Assembly (NCBI GenBank): GCA_903866285.1
Contig: CAIPMZ010000011.1
Span: 1-12,114, forward strand
Origin: an uncultured bacterium
Lineage (GTDB): Bacteria; Patescibacteriota; Minisyncoccia; Moranbacterales; GWC2-37-73
DNA length: 12,114 nucleotides
Direction of reading: 5' to 3'
Position 1 is the first letter of the stretch; each line of letters begins with the position of its first letter. Positions 1 through 6,696 of the stretch are shown here, in pieces. The translations under genes and the position numbers were made by a program. The notes under the pieces are model-generated. The model worked only from the letters and a program-made list of their open reading frames with translations, did not search any database and was not told the DNA's origin.

Positions 1-430
1 AAGTTACCACTAACACAGTTTTAATGTATTTCCACCATTCCATTTGCATAGCCCCAACCAGTATCAGCCCTGGCACTGCTAAAATTGGCGTATATTTTAA
101 AACTGCCACTGTTTTGCCGCCATGTAATTTAATATGCGCTTCTAAGTCAAGAATTCTTTTTTCGCTAATCCCAAATTTTTTACTAATTTTAGTTGCCAGT
201 GATAAGCGCCCCCAGCGTCCCAACCAATAATATAACGAGTCTGGCACGACATCGCCCAGGATAGATAAAGCAAAAACAGCAAAAGGATTAAAATATCCCA
301 AGGCTGCACCAAAAGCTCCCGCGGTGGTAATCGTTGGGCCCTCAATACACATCGCCAAAAACATCAACCAATAGCCATTGGCAATTACCCAATCAAAAAC
401 TTGTTGAAAGCTGGAAAAATCAATAGGCAT
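1..430 (-). CDS. DedA-family (VTT-domain) membrane protein, 3' end beyond the window
   Basis: The open frame begins at the ATG at 430 and stays open to base 1, giving 143 codons with the C-terminus missing. The translation shows the DedA pattern. A hydrophobic N-terminal segment with an acidic residue is followed by Gly-Pro (CIEGPTITTAGAFGAALGYF). Then come GDVVPDSLYYWLGRWG, a basic amphipathic stretch, and a second half with LHGGKTVAVLKYTPILAVPG and VGAMQM. DedA proteins are polytopic inner-membrane proteins; characterised members flip undecaprenyl phosphate or phosphatidylethanolamine or maintain proton motive force, but the substrate here cannot be read from sequence. The usual second-half Arg of 'R.iPg.R' reads KYTPILAVPG, so the Arg positions look replaced. 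It lies 41 bases after the preceding minus-strand gene and may be read from that operon or from its own promoter. No Shine-Dalgarno site precedes the ATG. Confidence 0.85.
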   Translation of the reverse strand, partial: MPIDFSSFQQVFDWVIANGYWLMFLAMCIEGPTITTAGAFGAALGYFNPFAVFALSILGDVVPDSLYYWLGRWGRLSLATKISKKFGISEKRILDLEAHIKLHGGKTVAVLKYTPILAVPGLILVGAMQMEWWKYIKTVLVVT

Positions 431-436
431 GCTTTA

Positions 437-465
437 ATTATATGGCTAAAATCAAAACAGCACAA
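437..465 (-). promoter_or_regulatory. Possible promoter of the DedA gene, leaderless geometry
   Basis: On the minus strand a perfect TATAAT (437-442) sits 17 bases from a weak TTGTGC (460-465, 3 of 6 matches to the -35 consensus). Only six bases separate the TATAAT from the ATG at 430, so transcription would start at or next to the start codon. That fits the absence of a Shine-Dalgarno site. AT-rich sequence yields TATAAT by chance fairly often, so this is tentative. Confidence 0.4.
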
Positions 466-471
466 CTTGAT

Positions 472-939
472 TTATTTTGATGATTGGGAAGCTTGAACGG
501 GTCTAATTTGAATGTTCTGAGCGATTACACTCCCATCCGTGCTGGTTTTACCATTAACGGTAATCTGCTGACCAACATTCAAGTCTCCCGCTGCGCCAGC
601 AACTGATTTATCAATCAAAGTTTTATCCGAGAAAAAAACTATTTTTGATCCGCCATCTCTAGTTTTAATCGTTGCACTAGTATCGTCCTTCGCAATTATT
701 TCTCCAGCCGTAAAATCTCCAGCGCCACCATTACCCATCCCGCCACCAGGTCTTTGCTGTCCACCTTGTCCAGCCAGGCGTTGGCCGCCTCCCGCAAAAT
801 TACCCGCACTATTCCTACCCCCTTGGGCTACTTGTGACTTCGCAACATTTTTAATGCCATATTGCATACCAATCAAAAAAGAACCCACAATTAAAACTAA
901 GCCTGCTGCTACTCCGATTATCATGTTTTTCTTTTGCAT
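472..939 (-). CDS. Membrane-anchored DUF5666-like (OB-fold-like) protein, paralogue of the 4442-4948 gene
   Basis: 155 aa. Residues 6-28 form one hydrophobic segment (signal anchor). Residues 35-75 are a Gly/Gln/Met-rich linker, and residues 77-146 are a small beta-rich domain with the pattern GEIIAKDDTSATIKT ... VFFSDKTLIDKS ... DLNVGQQITVNG ... IAQNIQIRP. This ordering (short strand, 'sdkT.i', 'l..Gq.v.v.G', 'a..I.i') is typical of DUF5666-type domains, predicted beta-barrels found outside the cytoplasm in many bacteria. The 168-aa protein at 4442-4948 has the same architecture and the same VSDKTLI-type motif, so the two bracket the exporter genes. Function is unknown; the context suggests a periplasm-facing or cell-surface partner of the exporter. 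No Shine-Dalgarno site is visible, and the start was chosen because the hydrophobic anchor follows directly. Confidence 0.7.
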   Translation of the reverse strand: MQKKNMIIGVAAGLVLIVGSFLIGMQYGIKNVAKSQVAQGGRNSAGNFAGGGQRLAGQGGQQRPGGGMGNGGAGDFTAGEIIAKDDTSATIKTRDGGSKIVFFSDKTLIDKSVAGAAGDLNVGQQITVNGKTSTDGSVIAQNIQIRPVQASQSSK

Positions 940-979
940 ATGGTTGTTTTTAAAAAAAATTATCTGTTAAATTAAAACC

Positions 980-1100
980 AATTTCGAATTTCCAATTTTG
1001 AATTTTGAATGAATTTTTAATTCTTTAATTTCCAAACATTAACTATTTTGATTAGTAAGTAATGAGTTTATTCAAAATTCGAAATTCAAAATTCGAAATT
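980..1100. repeat. Long AT-rich imperfect inverted repeat between permease and downstream gene
   Basis: Arms of 31 bases at 980-1010 and 1070-1100 are reverse complements with three mismatches, separated by 59 bases. Each arm is built from AATTTCGAATTT / AATTTTGAAT words, so it is internally repetitive too. The repeat almost fills the 169-base gap between the permease stop and the next gene. It may act as an RNA processing or attenuation signal, or be a selfish intergenic repeat; no transposase motif is present. Confidence 0.75.
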
Positions 1101-1108
1101 TTAAACAA

Positions 1109-2323
1109 TTACTCATATCTTAGCGCTTCCATCGGCGACATCGCGGCCGCTTTGCGGGCAGGATAAAAACCGAAAACAATTCCAACTCCAGCCGAAACGC
1201 CGAAGGCCAGCAGAATTGACGAAGTAGAAATTTGCGTTGCTACCCCCGCAAACTTTGTCACAGCTACAGAAGCGCCCCAGCCAAGCCCTACCCCGATAAG
1301 ACCTCCCAGAAAAGTCAGCGCCACTGCTTCGGAAAGAAATTGCAAGTTAATGTACAGCTTTCTGATGCCAACGGCTTTACGTAGTCCAATTTCCCGCGTT
1401 CTTTCCGTAACCGTCGTGAGCATCATATTCATAATCCCAATTCCGCCCACCAGCAGTGAGATTCCGGCAATTGAAGCCAGGAGCATAGTAAAGGTGCCGG
1501 TGATACTTGAAGCCGTCGCAATAATATCAGCTTGATTCATTAAGCTAAAATCAGCTTGCAATGGATCTGAAATATTATGACGCTTTAGTAATAAATCAGT
1601 AGTTTGATTTTGAACTGCCACCATCGAACTTTGATCAACCGCTGCCACGCTCAGTGAAGTAACAAAAGTATCGCCCGTAATAAAATGCTGCGCGCTCGAA
1701 ATTGGAATATAAATACTGTCATCTGGATTTGTAAAACCGCTTCCACCCTTAGCTACCGTTACGCCAATCACGTCAAAATCCACATTCTTAATTCGAATAA
1801 TTTGGCCAACTGGATTTACGCCGGCTCCAAAAAGATCATCTCGAGTAGTTGAGCCCAGTACAGCGACCTTAGCTGAACTTTTTACCGCCTGCGCGGTAAC
1901 AAAAGTACCAGCTTCCATGGCAATAGTTCTAACTGTGGCGTAGTCTGGCACAGTTCCAATAATTTGAGTATTCGTATTAGTGCCCTTCGCGGTAACTTGC
2001 GCTCGCTTCGAATCTTCCGGGGCAACAGCCCCCACATTTTGGATTTCAGCTTTAATTGCATCCGCATCCTCGATTGTCAAAGTTGTATTACTCCCAGCTC
2101 CCCCACTAACACCTGCACTTCGCTGAGCGCCCGGCCTAACGATAATTAAATTTGAGCCAATCGATTGAATACTACTAGCAATCGAGGCTTGCGCTCCTTG
2201 GCCAATTGAAACCATGGTAATTACCGAAGCAATCCCAATTACAATTCCCAGCATTGTCAGCCCGCTGCGGACTTTATTAGCCGAAAGCGACCAAAAAGTT
2301 TCTTGAAGTAAATCTTTAAGCAT
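1109..2323 (-). CDS. MacB/FtsX-type ABC transporter permease
   Basis: 404 aa, the normal length for a stand-alone MacB-like permease (YknZ type). A transmembrane helix at about 21-42 follows an amphipathic start (TFWSLSANKVRSGLTMLGIVIG). A large extracytoplasmic MacB_PCD-type domain spans about 43-275, and three helices lie at about 280-302, 330-358 and 368-390. Family marks are GIMNMMLTTVTERTREIGLR at 296-315, where the cytoplasmic loop contacts the ATPase, and the terminal GFYPARKAAAMSPMEALRYE. Such permeases do not move solute through a channel; they transmit ATPase motion to the extracytoplasmic side and the adaptor (mechanotransmission). It works with the ATPase at 2468-3145 and the adaptor at 3250-4428. 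No Shine-Dalgarno site precedes the ATG. Substrate unknown; peptides, lipids or lipoproteins are the usual cargo of this family. Confidence 0.93.
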   Translation of the reverse strand: MLKDLLQETFWSLSANKVRSGLTMLGIVIGIASVITMVSIGQGAQASIASSIQSIGSNLIIVRPGAQRSAGVSGGAGSNTTLTIEDADAIKAEIQNVGAVAPEDSKRAQVTAKGTNTNTQIIGTVPDYATVRTIAMEAGTFVTAQAVKSSAKVAVLGSTTRDDLFGAGVNPVGQIIRIKNVDFDVIGVTVAKGGSGFTNPDDSIYIPISSAQHFITGDTFVTSLSVAAVDQSSMVAVQNQTTDLLLKRHNISDPLQADFSLMNQADIIATASSITGTFTMLLASIAGISLLVGGIGIMNMMLTTVTERTREIGLRKAVGIRKLYINLQFLSEAVALTFLGGLIGVGLGWGASVAVTKFAGVATQISTSSILLAFGVSAGVGIVFGFYPARKAAAMSPMEALRYE

Positions 2324-2348
2324 ATTTTTTTTATCAATTCAATCACCC

Positions 2349-2432
2349 ACAAATCTACAAATTTGCTACAAATATACAAATTTTATTTAAAGGAAATTTA
2401 TTTGTAGATTTGTATTCGATTTGTATATTTGT
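2349..2432. repeat. Imperfect inverted repeat of ACAAATMTACAAAT words
   Basis: Arms of 33 bases at 2349-2381 and 2400-2432 are reverse complements at 27 of 33 positions, with an 18-base AT-rich loop. Each arm contains two short units, one with CTACAAAT and one with ATACAAAT. It occupies most of the 144-base gap between the ATPase and permease genes. It is the same style of gap filler as at 980-1100 but a different sequence. Confidence 0.7.
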
Positions 2433-2467
2433 AGGTTATCAACAATAAATCTTTATTACAACTATCC

Positions 2468-3145
2468 TCACTTTTTGATATCGCTTTCAATCAGCCCATC
2501 TCTAATCGTCATCACGCGACTAGCAAAAGCAGCAATTTCGGCTTCATGCGTAATTAAAATAATCGTGTGTCCTTTTTTATGTAACTCCTGAAAAGCTTCC
2601 ATGACGACGTGACTAGTTTTTGTATCCAAATTCCCGGTCGGTTCATCTGCAAAAATAATCGCTGGATTATTAATGAGCGCTCTAGCGATAGCTACTCGTT
2701 GCATTTGTCCGCCCGAAAGCTGATTAGAAAGATTTAAAAATTTATTTTCTTCCATGCCTGCATATTTTAAGCATTGCCGCGCCCGCTCTTCTCTCTCCGC
2801 TTCAGAGGTCTGCGAATACAGCAGCGGTAACATCACGTTACGCAGGACGGTCGTGCGAGGCAAAAGATTAAAAGCTTGAAATACGAAACCAATTTTGTCC
2901 CGCCTTAAATCAGAAAGTTCATCGTCATCCAACTTTGAAACTTCTTTTCCATCCAGAAAATAACTGCCACTAGTTGGATTATCCAGCGCACCTAAAATAT
3001 GCATCAGGGTTGATTTCCCTGAGCCTGACGGACCGATAATCGCTACGAACTCTCCCTTGGCGATACTGAACGTAACGCCTTTCAGCGCAGCCGTCTGCAC
3101 ATCACCAGTCGTATATATCTTTTTTAAATCTTTACACTGAATCAT
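2468..3145 (-). CDS. MacB/LolD-type ABC transporter ATP-binding protein
   Basis: 225 aa, typical of a single nucleotide-binding domain. Visible motifs are Walker A GPSGSGKST at 38-46, Q-loop Q90 in VFQAFNLLPR, ABC signature LSGGQ at 143-147, Walker B IIFADE at 163-168 followed by the D-loop GNLD, and H-loop H200 in ITHE. 'PTGNLD' and 'VFQ.FNLLP' are characteristic of the LolD/MacB/FtsE subfamily that pairs with FtsX-like permeases. It is a cytoplasmic ATPase powering the permease encoded next (144 bases downstream) together with the adaptor encoded just upstream. The start is the ATG at 3145, followed by the expected IQCKDLKKIY opening; no Shine-Dalgarno site is visible in the AT-rich leader. 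Confidence 0.95.
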   Translation of the reverse strand: MIQCKDLKKIYTTGDVQTAALKGVTFSIAKGEFVAIIGPSGSGKSTLMHILGALDNPTSGSYFLDGKEVSKLDDDELSDLRRDKIGFVFQAFNLLPRTTVLRNVMLPLLYSQTSEAEREERARQCLKYAGMEENKFLNLSNQLSGGQMQRVAIARALINNPAIIFADEPTGNLDTKTSHVVMEAFQELHKKGHTIILITHEAEIAAFASRVMTIRDGLIESDIKK

Positions 3146-3149
3146 AGCA

Positions 3150-3245
3150 AAATTAAAATTTAAAAATCAAAAATCAAAATTATGGAGCCATGCTTCACAT
3201 GGCGAAATTCCTAAATTTTACATTTTGAGATTTACATTTTCCATT
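3150..3245. repeat. REP-like hairpin inside AT-rich flanks, adaptor/ATPase gap
   Basis: A hairpin of GCCATG (3187-3192), loop CTTCA and CATGGC (3198-3203) lies in the centre of a gap rich in AAAAATCAAAA / ATTTTGAGATTT words that are loosely reverse complementary to each other. The core (CGCCATGTGAAGCATGGC on the minus strand) has the look of a dispersed intergenic palindrome. It could stabilise or cleave the mRNA between the adaptor and ATPase cistrons. There is no U-tract to make it a clean terminator. Confidence 0.55.
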
Positions 3246-3249
3246 TTTA

Positions 3250-4428
3250 TTATCCTCTTCCTCCTAACATTCCCATCCCACCACTATTTCTGGTCGTAGT
3301 GGGGGTTGCCTTTGCGGCTGGATCAATTATTTGAGTAACCACATTATCACCAACACTGATACCGCTAACAATTTCGGTTTCACTGCTATTGCTAATCCCA
3401 ATTTCAATCGTGCGTTGCTCTGGAGCTTGAGCGCCAGTTTTTAAAACTTCTACGTACGTTTTATTACCTTGCGTTTTTAAGGCGCTGTTGGAAACTGTGA
3501 TCACATCTTGTTTAACCTGGGTAATAATTTTAGCTGACACGCTCATGCCCGATCTAATTCGCCCGTCAATCGTATCAAACCCAATCGTCACGCTGTAATT
3601 AACAACTCCCTGCGTAATAGTTCCCAGGGCATCCATTTTTTCAACTTTACCAGCCACAGTCAGCCCATCAACCGCCCCAAAAGTCATCATCACTTTCTGC
3701 CCTAGCGAAACATTCGGAATATCAACTTCATTAACCGAGACCTGAGCTTTCAGCGTCGTTAAGTCGCCAATGATTATCGGGGCGCTATTAGAACTACTAG
3801 AACTAAGTCGACTTAAATCATCGCCATTTTTTACGTTAACCGCACTAACTGTTCCATCAATCGGAGCCTTCACTGTTCGCTTTGCACTTGTCGTTAATTG
3901 ATTATTATAATCGGCTAAAGTAGCTGTATAACTTTTCCGGGTAGCCACCAAGCCATTTTCAGCAATATCAATTTTAGCATCTAAAATCTTTTTTTGATCC
4001 GAAGTGGTTGAACTAACTTTTTTAGCGGCGCTGTGATCAGCTTTAGCTTGCTTAACCTGAAGCTCGGCCGAGGCCACTGAATTTTGAGCTTGTTGAAGAG
4101 AGGCTATAGATTTACTGTTACTAACCGAGAGCTCATTGTTAATAATTGAAAAAAGCACATCGCCCATTTTCACATTATCGCCAACTTTAACTTTTAAATT
4201 TGAAACGGTGCCCGTAATTGTTGGATCTACGGTTGCTAATTGATCTACCAGCACATTCCCACTCCCAGAAATTGAAGTCGTCAGACTACTCTTTTCGGCA
4301 GCAACTGTTTTGTATTGAATCGCCTTTGAGGTTTGGTGCGTTTTACTATACCAAAAATAGCCACCGCCGAGGATAACCACCGCCCCAAGCACGAGCATTT
4401 TTTTATGTTTTTTCCAGTAATTTTTCAT
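3250..4428 (-). CDS. MacA/HlyD/YknX-type periplasmic adaptor (membrane fusion) protein
   Basis: 392 aa. A short basic cytoplasmic start is followed by one membrane anchor at 11-27. The first half of a lipoyl-like domain lies at about 57-100 (VDPTITGTVSNLKVKVGD, then GDVLFSI). An alpha-helical hairpin / coiled coil rich in Ala, Gln and Lys spans about 103-180. The second lipoyl half is at about 183-205 (VKAPIDGTVSAVNVKNGD), a beta-barrel at about 217-300 (IGDLTTLKAQVSVNEVDI), and a membrane-proximal domain ends near 370. The last residues are Thr/Gly/Met-rich (GGMGMLGG). Adaptors of this class join a MacB-type permease to the outside and bind substrate or partner proteins. In a cell without a canonical outer membrane it would act as in YknX of Bacillus, without TolC. 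It lies 13 bases after the OB-fold-like gene and so belongs to the sigma-factor operon. Confidence 0.92.
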   Translation of the reverse strand: MKNYWKKHKKMLVLGAVVILGGGYFWYSKTHQTSKAIQYKTVAAEKSSLTTSISGSGNVLVDQLATVDPTITGTVSNLKVKVGDNVKMGDVLFSIINNELSVSNSKSIASLQQAQNSVASAELQVKQAKADHSAAKKVSSTTSDQKKILDAKIDIAENGLVATRKSYTATLADYNNQLTTSAKRTVKAPIDGTVSAVNVKNGDDLSRLSSSSSNSAPIIIGDLTTLKAQVSVNEVDIPNVSLGQKVMMTFGAVDGLTVAGKVEKMDALGTITQGVVNYSVTIGFDTIDGRIRSGMSVSAKIITQVKQDVITVSNSALKTQGNKTYVEVLKTGAQAPEQRTIEIGISNSSETEIVSGISVGDNVVTQIIDPAAKATPTTTRNSGGMGMLGGRG

Positions 4429-4441
4429 GCCATTAAAATAA

Positions 4442-4948
4442 TTATTTATTAAACACCCGAATCAAATCGGCATTGACCATTCCACTTTCTCCTGGCTTGC
4501 CAATTATCACAATCCGCTCATCATTTTTTAAATCCGTAATTTTTAAATCAATCTGCCCATCCTTGATTAAAGTTTTATCGCTGACCGTGACCGTATTTTC
4601 TTTGTTGCTTGGATCTTTTACAATGATGTTATTATCCGTGATCGAAACAATTGTGCCTGCTAGCCCATGACCATTGCGGAAACCCTGTCCTTGAAAATCA
4701 CGCACCATCCCCTTTGGTCCACCTAGGCTACCTTGTCCAGGGCCACCCGAACTGCGCTCTTCGCCCATGCGACCACCACCCATAAAATTTCGTTCGTAGT
4801 TAGCACCCCATTGATAAGAATACTTCGCGCGGTGCTGCCCAACGTAAACGCCAGCCGCAAAGATGACTGCGCCAGCGATTAAGCAACCCACCATGCCCAA
4901 CGTTATTTTAAAATATTTTGATTGGGTAATTTTTTTTAAAGCTGTCAT
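4442..4948 (-). CDS. Membrane-anchored DUF5666-like (OB-fold-like) protein within the sigma/exporter operon
   Basis: 168 aa. A basic start is followed by a hydrophobic anchor at about 14-36, then a Gly/Arg/Met-rich linker at 45-95 (MGGGRMGEE, GGPGQGSLGGPKGM). The beta-rich domain at 97-166 reads AGTIVSITDNNIIVKD ... TVSDKTLIKDG ... ITDLKNDERIVIIGKP ... VNADLIRVF. Architecture and motif order match the 472-939 gene, although identity looks low, so duplication is old or the domains were recruited separately. It lies 12 bases after the putative anti-sigma gene and 13 before the adaptor, so it is almost surely co-translated with them. Possible roles are a sensor that informs the anti-sigma factor or an accessory of the adaptor; neither is proven. 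A weak AGGT about 11 bases before the ATG could serve as ribosome binding site. Confidence 0.7.
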   Translation of the reverse strand: MTALKKITQSKYFKITLGMVGCLIAGAVIFAAGVYVGQHRAKYSYQWGANYERNFMGGGRMGEERSSGGPGQGSLGGPKGMVRDFQGQGFRNGHGLAGTIVSITDNNIIVKDPSNKENTVTVSDKTLIKDGQIDLKITDLKNDERIVIIGKPGESGMVNADLIRVFNK

Positions 4949-4960
4949 ATAGTTTTGGAC

Positions 4961-5371
4961 CTAATGCTTAAATGAATAATTCTGATCATATTGTTCGAGT
5001 TTTCCATATTGCTTAAGTAACATCAAAAAAGCAAAGACTGGGAGCAGGATTGCCACGATAGAAAAAGCGGGTAAAGTCTCCAATAGTGACCAGAGGTAGT
5101 CTTGCCACACTGCCCCAAGCAATTTCAGGTCAGAAAAGCCCAGCAGTACCAGACTTGAAAACTCGGAAGCCAAAATTTCTTTCCCAAAAAAGACACTTGT
5201 CGCAATCCCCGAAGCTACCGAAAATGCAAAGCCAGTCAATAGTAGCAACTTTTTTAAAAATAGCCTTCTGGCTTTTTCTTTTTCAATTCGCTGAAAAACC
5301 GCCTGTCTTAGACCTTTTGGCGGCTCGATTTCAGAAAACAGCTTGTTTTTTTCGTTAAAATTCTTGGGCAT
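4961..5371 (-). CDS. Two-helix membrane protein, putative anti-sigma factor
   Basis: 136 aa. A charged cytoplasmic N-terminus (EIEPPKGLRQAVFQRIEKEK, residues 14-33) precedes a first membrane helix at about 39-62. An extracytoplasmic loop of about 35 residues follows, then a second helix at about 98-119 and a short polar tail. The phrase 'PP.gLr..v..rI..e..rr' resembles the start of many uncharacterised membrane proteins encoded after ECF sigma genes. The ATG lies only 9 bases after the sigma stop codon. The zinc anti-sigma motif H-x3-C-x2-C is absent, and so is a recognisable sigma-binding ASD beyond the basic helix. The anti-sigma role is therefore inferred from position, size and topology. 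Translation is probably coupled to the sigma gene, because the only SD-like bases (AGGT) are too close to the ATG. Confidence 0.6.
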   Translation of the reverse strand: MPKNFNEKNKLFSEIEPPKGLRQAVFQRIEKEKARRLFLKKLLLLTGFAFSVASGIATSVFFGKEILASEFSSLVLLGFSDLKLLGAVWQDYLWSLLETLPAFSIVAILLPVFAFLMLLKQYGKLEQYDQNYSFKH

Positions 5372-5380
5372 ATACCTGTA

Positions 5381-5980
5381 CTACGAGGTAGCAACCGTTT
5401 CAGGTGCGGTTCTAGCCTCAGCGCGAACAGGAAAACCTTTTTTTCGCAAAAAGATAATAGCCCGCCGAGCCTGGCTTTTAATGGTATTGACGGGCTGGCC
5501 AAAAATTTCGGCAATTTCTACCAAGGAAAAACCTTCCTTATAATGTAAAAGTAGCAATGCTCTCAACTGAGGAGAAAGCGAATTTAAAAATTGCTCCGCC
5601 GCTTGAGCGTTATCCATTTTCTGCCATAGCTCAACTGCCACTGGCGCAGTTTGATCCTTAACCATTTCCAAAAAATTACTGCCGTCCGCACTTTCAAAAG
5701 CGGAGAATGGCAACGTCTTTTTTTTCTTCAGCCAATCCAGCGTAGTATTTTTCGCAATTGCATAGAGCCAGGTTGAGAATTTTTTATTTTCATCAAATTT
5801 AGCTAAACTTTTCCAAACTTTCACAAAAGTTTCCTGGACAATGTCCTCAGCTGCTTGCTCATCTTGGGTAAGTTGAAAAACAAAACGATATAAAGGTTTT
5901 AAATATCGATTCACCAAGCTCTCAAAAGCTTGCTCCTCGCCCAAGCGAAATTTTCTAACTAATTGTTTATCTGCTAGCAT
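5381..5980 (-). CDS. ECF-type RNA polymerase sigma factor
   Basis: 199 aa. Sigma region 2 spans about 16-87: the -10-recognition and core-binding part contains QDEQAAEDIVQETFVKVW (39-56), then FSTWLYAIAKNTTLDWLKKK. Region 4 spans about 126-180: LNSLSPQLRALLLLHYKEG followed by the helix-turn-helix FSLVEIAEIFGQPVNTIKSQ and a basic recognition helix (ARRAIIFLRKK). Regions 1 and 3 are absent, as expected for group 4 sigma factors. An unusual tail of about 17 residues (FPVRAEARTAPETVATS) follows region 4. As first gene of the block that continues into the exporter, it probably directs transcription of that block and perhaps of itself. The upstream stretch 5981-6058 has no convincing housekeeping promoter, which would fit autoregulation. 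No strong Shine-Dalgarno site is seen. Confidence 0.93.
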   Translation of the reverse strand: MLADKQLVRKFRLGEEQAFESLVNRYLKPLYRFVFQLTQDEQAAEDIVQETFVKVWKSLAKFDENKKFSTWLYAIAKNTTLDWLKKKKTLPFSAFESADGSNFLEMVKDQTAPVAVELWQKMDNAQAAEQFLNSLSPQLRALLLLHYKEGFSLVEIAEIFGQPVNTIKSQARRAIIFLRKKGFPVRAEARTAPETVATS

Positions 5981-6058
5981 AATTTAAGCATACTCTATTT
6001 AGGAAATTTCTGCACTCTTCACTAATACGCCCGCTGGCTTAGCTTCTTTTTGCAACAT

Positions 6059-6084
6059 AAAAACGACCCTTGCGGATCGTTTTT
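6059..6084 (-). terminator. Intrinsic terminator after the last pilin gene
   Basis: Arms AAAAACGA (6059-6066) and TCGTTTTT (6077-6084) pair perfectly, and two further G-C pairs inside close a TTGC loop. Read on the minus strand it lies 19 bases after the pilin stop, and its 3' arm ends in a run of five U. It separates the pilin cluster from the sigma operon, so the latter needs its own promoter within 5981-6058. Confidence 0.8.
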
Positions 6085-6102
6085 ACCTCACAACAATAAG
6101 CA

Positions 6103-6453
6103 CTAGAAAGTTTTTGAATTTCCACCAAGCATACTTTTGACAGCTTGAATGAAGACTACCCCAATTAAAGCGACGATTACACCTGTAATTGAAGCGATCA
6201 TGGTTTTTTTTCCTTTAGCAATTTGATCTTCGTCGCCAGCCGCTGTTAGATAAATGATCCCAGCAATCACGAAACCAACTACACCTAGAATTCCTACCAT
6301 CACCAACAGCCAATTCATCGTCGAAGTGACAATATTAAGAATGCTCCCACTTGGAAGATTAGTTCCGGCTGGTAGTTCAAATTGAGCGAGTGCTATAGCT
6401 GGCGCGGCAATAATAACCGAAGCCACCCCATAAGCAATTTTTTTTATATTCAT
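6103..6453 (-). CDS. Type IV secretion-system-like pilin (T4SS_pilin family), 116 aa
   Basis: The ATG at 6453 was chosen over an in-frame ATG at 6528 because a strong Shine-Dalgarno site, AAAGGAGGTG, lies seven bases upstream of it and because the product then opens with a normal signal peptide (MNIKKIAYGVASVIIAAPAI, cleavage after ALA at about 23). Mature part: ELPAGTNLPSGSILNIVTST, helix at about 46-70 ending in GIIYLTAAGDEDQIAKGKK, second helix at about 84-106, and tail GGNSKTF. The helix / 'YLTAAG-acidic-K.GK' loop / helix layout is that of VirB2-like small pilins annotated widely in Patescibacteria. The protein is exported and inserted in the membrane, and could polymerise into a surface filament. 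It is the last of four paralogues and ends at the terminator. Confidence 0.85.
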   Translation of the reverse strand: MNIKKIAYGVASVIIAAPAIALAQFELPAGTNLPSGSILNIVTSTMNWLLVMVGILGVVGFVIAGIIYLTAAGDEDQIAKGKKTMIASITGVIVALIGVVFIQAVKSMLGGNSKTF

Positions 6454-6458
6454 ACACA

Positions 6459-6508
6459 CACCTCCTTTCGCCAAATTTCTCAAAATCTTTGATTTTGCTA
6501 GAAATTTG
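6459..6508 (-). promoter_or_regulatory. Leader hairpin plus strong ribosome binding site of the 116-aa pilin
   Basis: On the minus strand the leader forms a hairpin: CAAATTTCT (6472-6480) pairs with AGAAATTTG (6500-6508), and, after a two-base bulge, CAAAATC (6481-6487) pairs with GATTTTG (6491-6497) around a three-base loop. The Shine-Dalgarno sequence AAAGGAGGTG (6459-6468) follows immediately. A 5' hairpin directly before a strong, unpaired ribosome binding site suggests mRNA stabilisation and high expression. The gap 6509-6696 shows only a weak CGTGAA/TTCACG pair (6574-6579, 6597-6602) and no gene. Confidence 0.6.
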
Positions 6509-6696
6509 AGCGTCCGCCAATTTTTCAATCCACGACTAGTTTATTTTTCAACAAACGAGACGCAGTCGGAACCCGTGAATTAAACTTAAGGTTATCTTCA
6601 CGTATTCTTTGGAAAAATGGAGGACTGCTAAATTTCTGGCAATCGCTTGATTTTAATGAAATATTATAAATTTATTATCTCTAAACTCTCTAACTT

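Noticed and set aside
980..2432. CRISPR array in the repetitive gaps
   Set aside because: The repeats are inverted, AT-rich and irregular, with no equal-length spacers and no cas genes.
6454..6528. N-terminal extension of the 116-aa pilin from an ATG at 6528
   Set aside because: The extension would translate the leader hairpin and the Shine-Dalgarno site, and would put a signal peptide in the interior.
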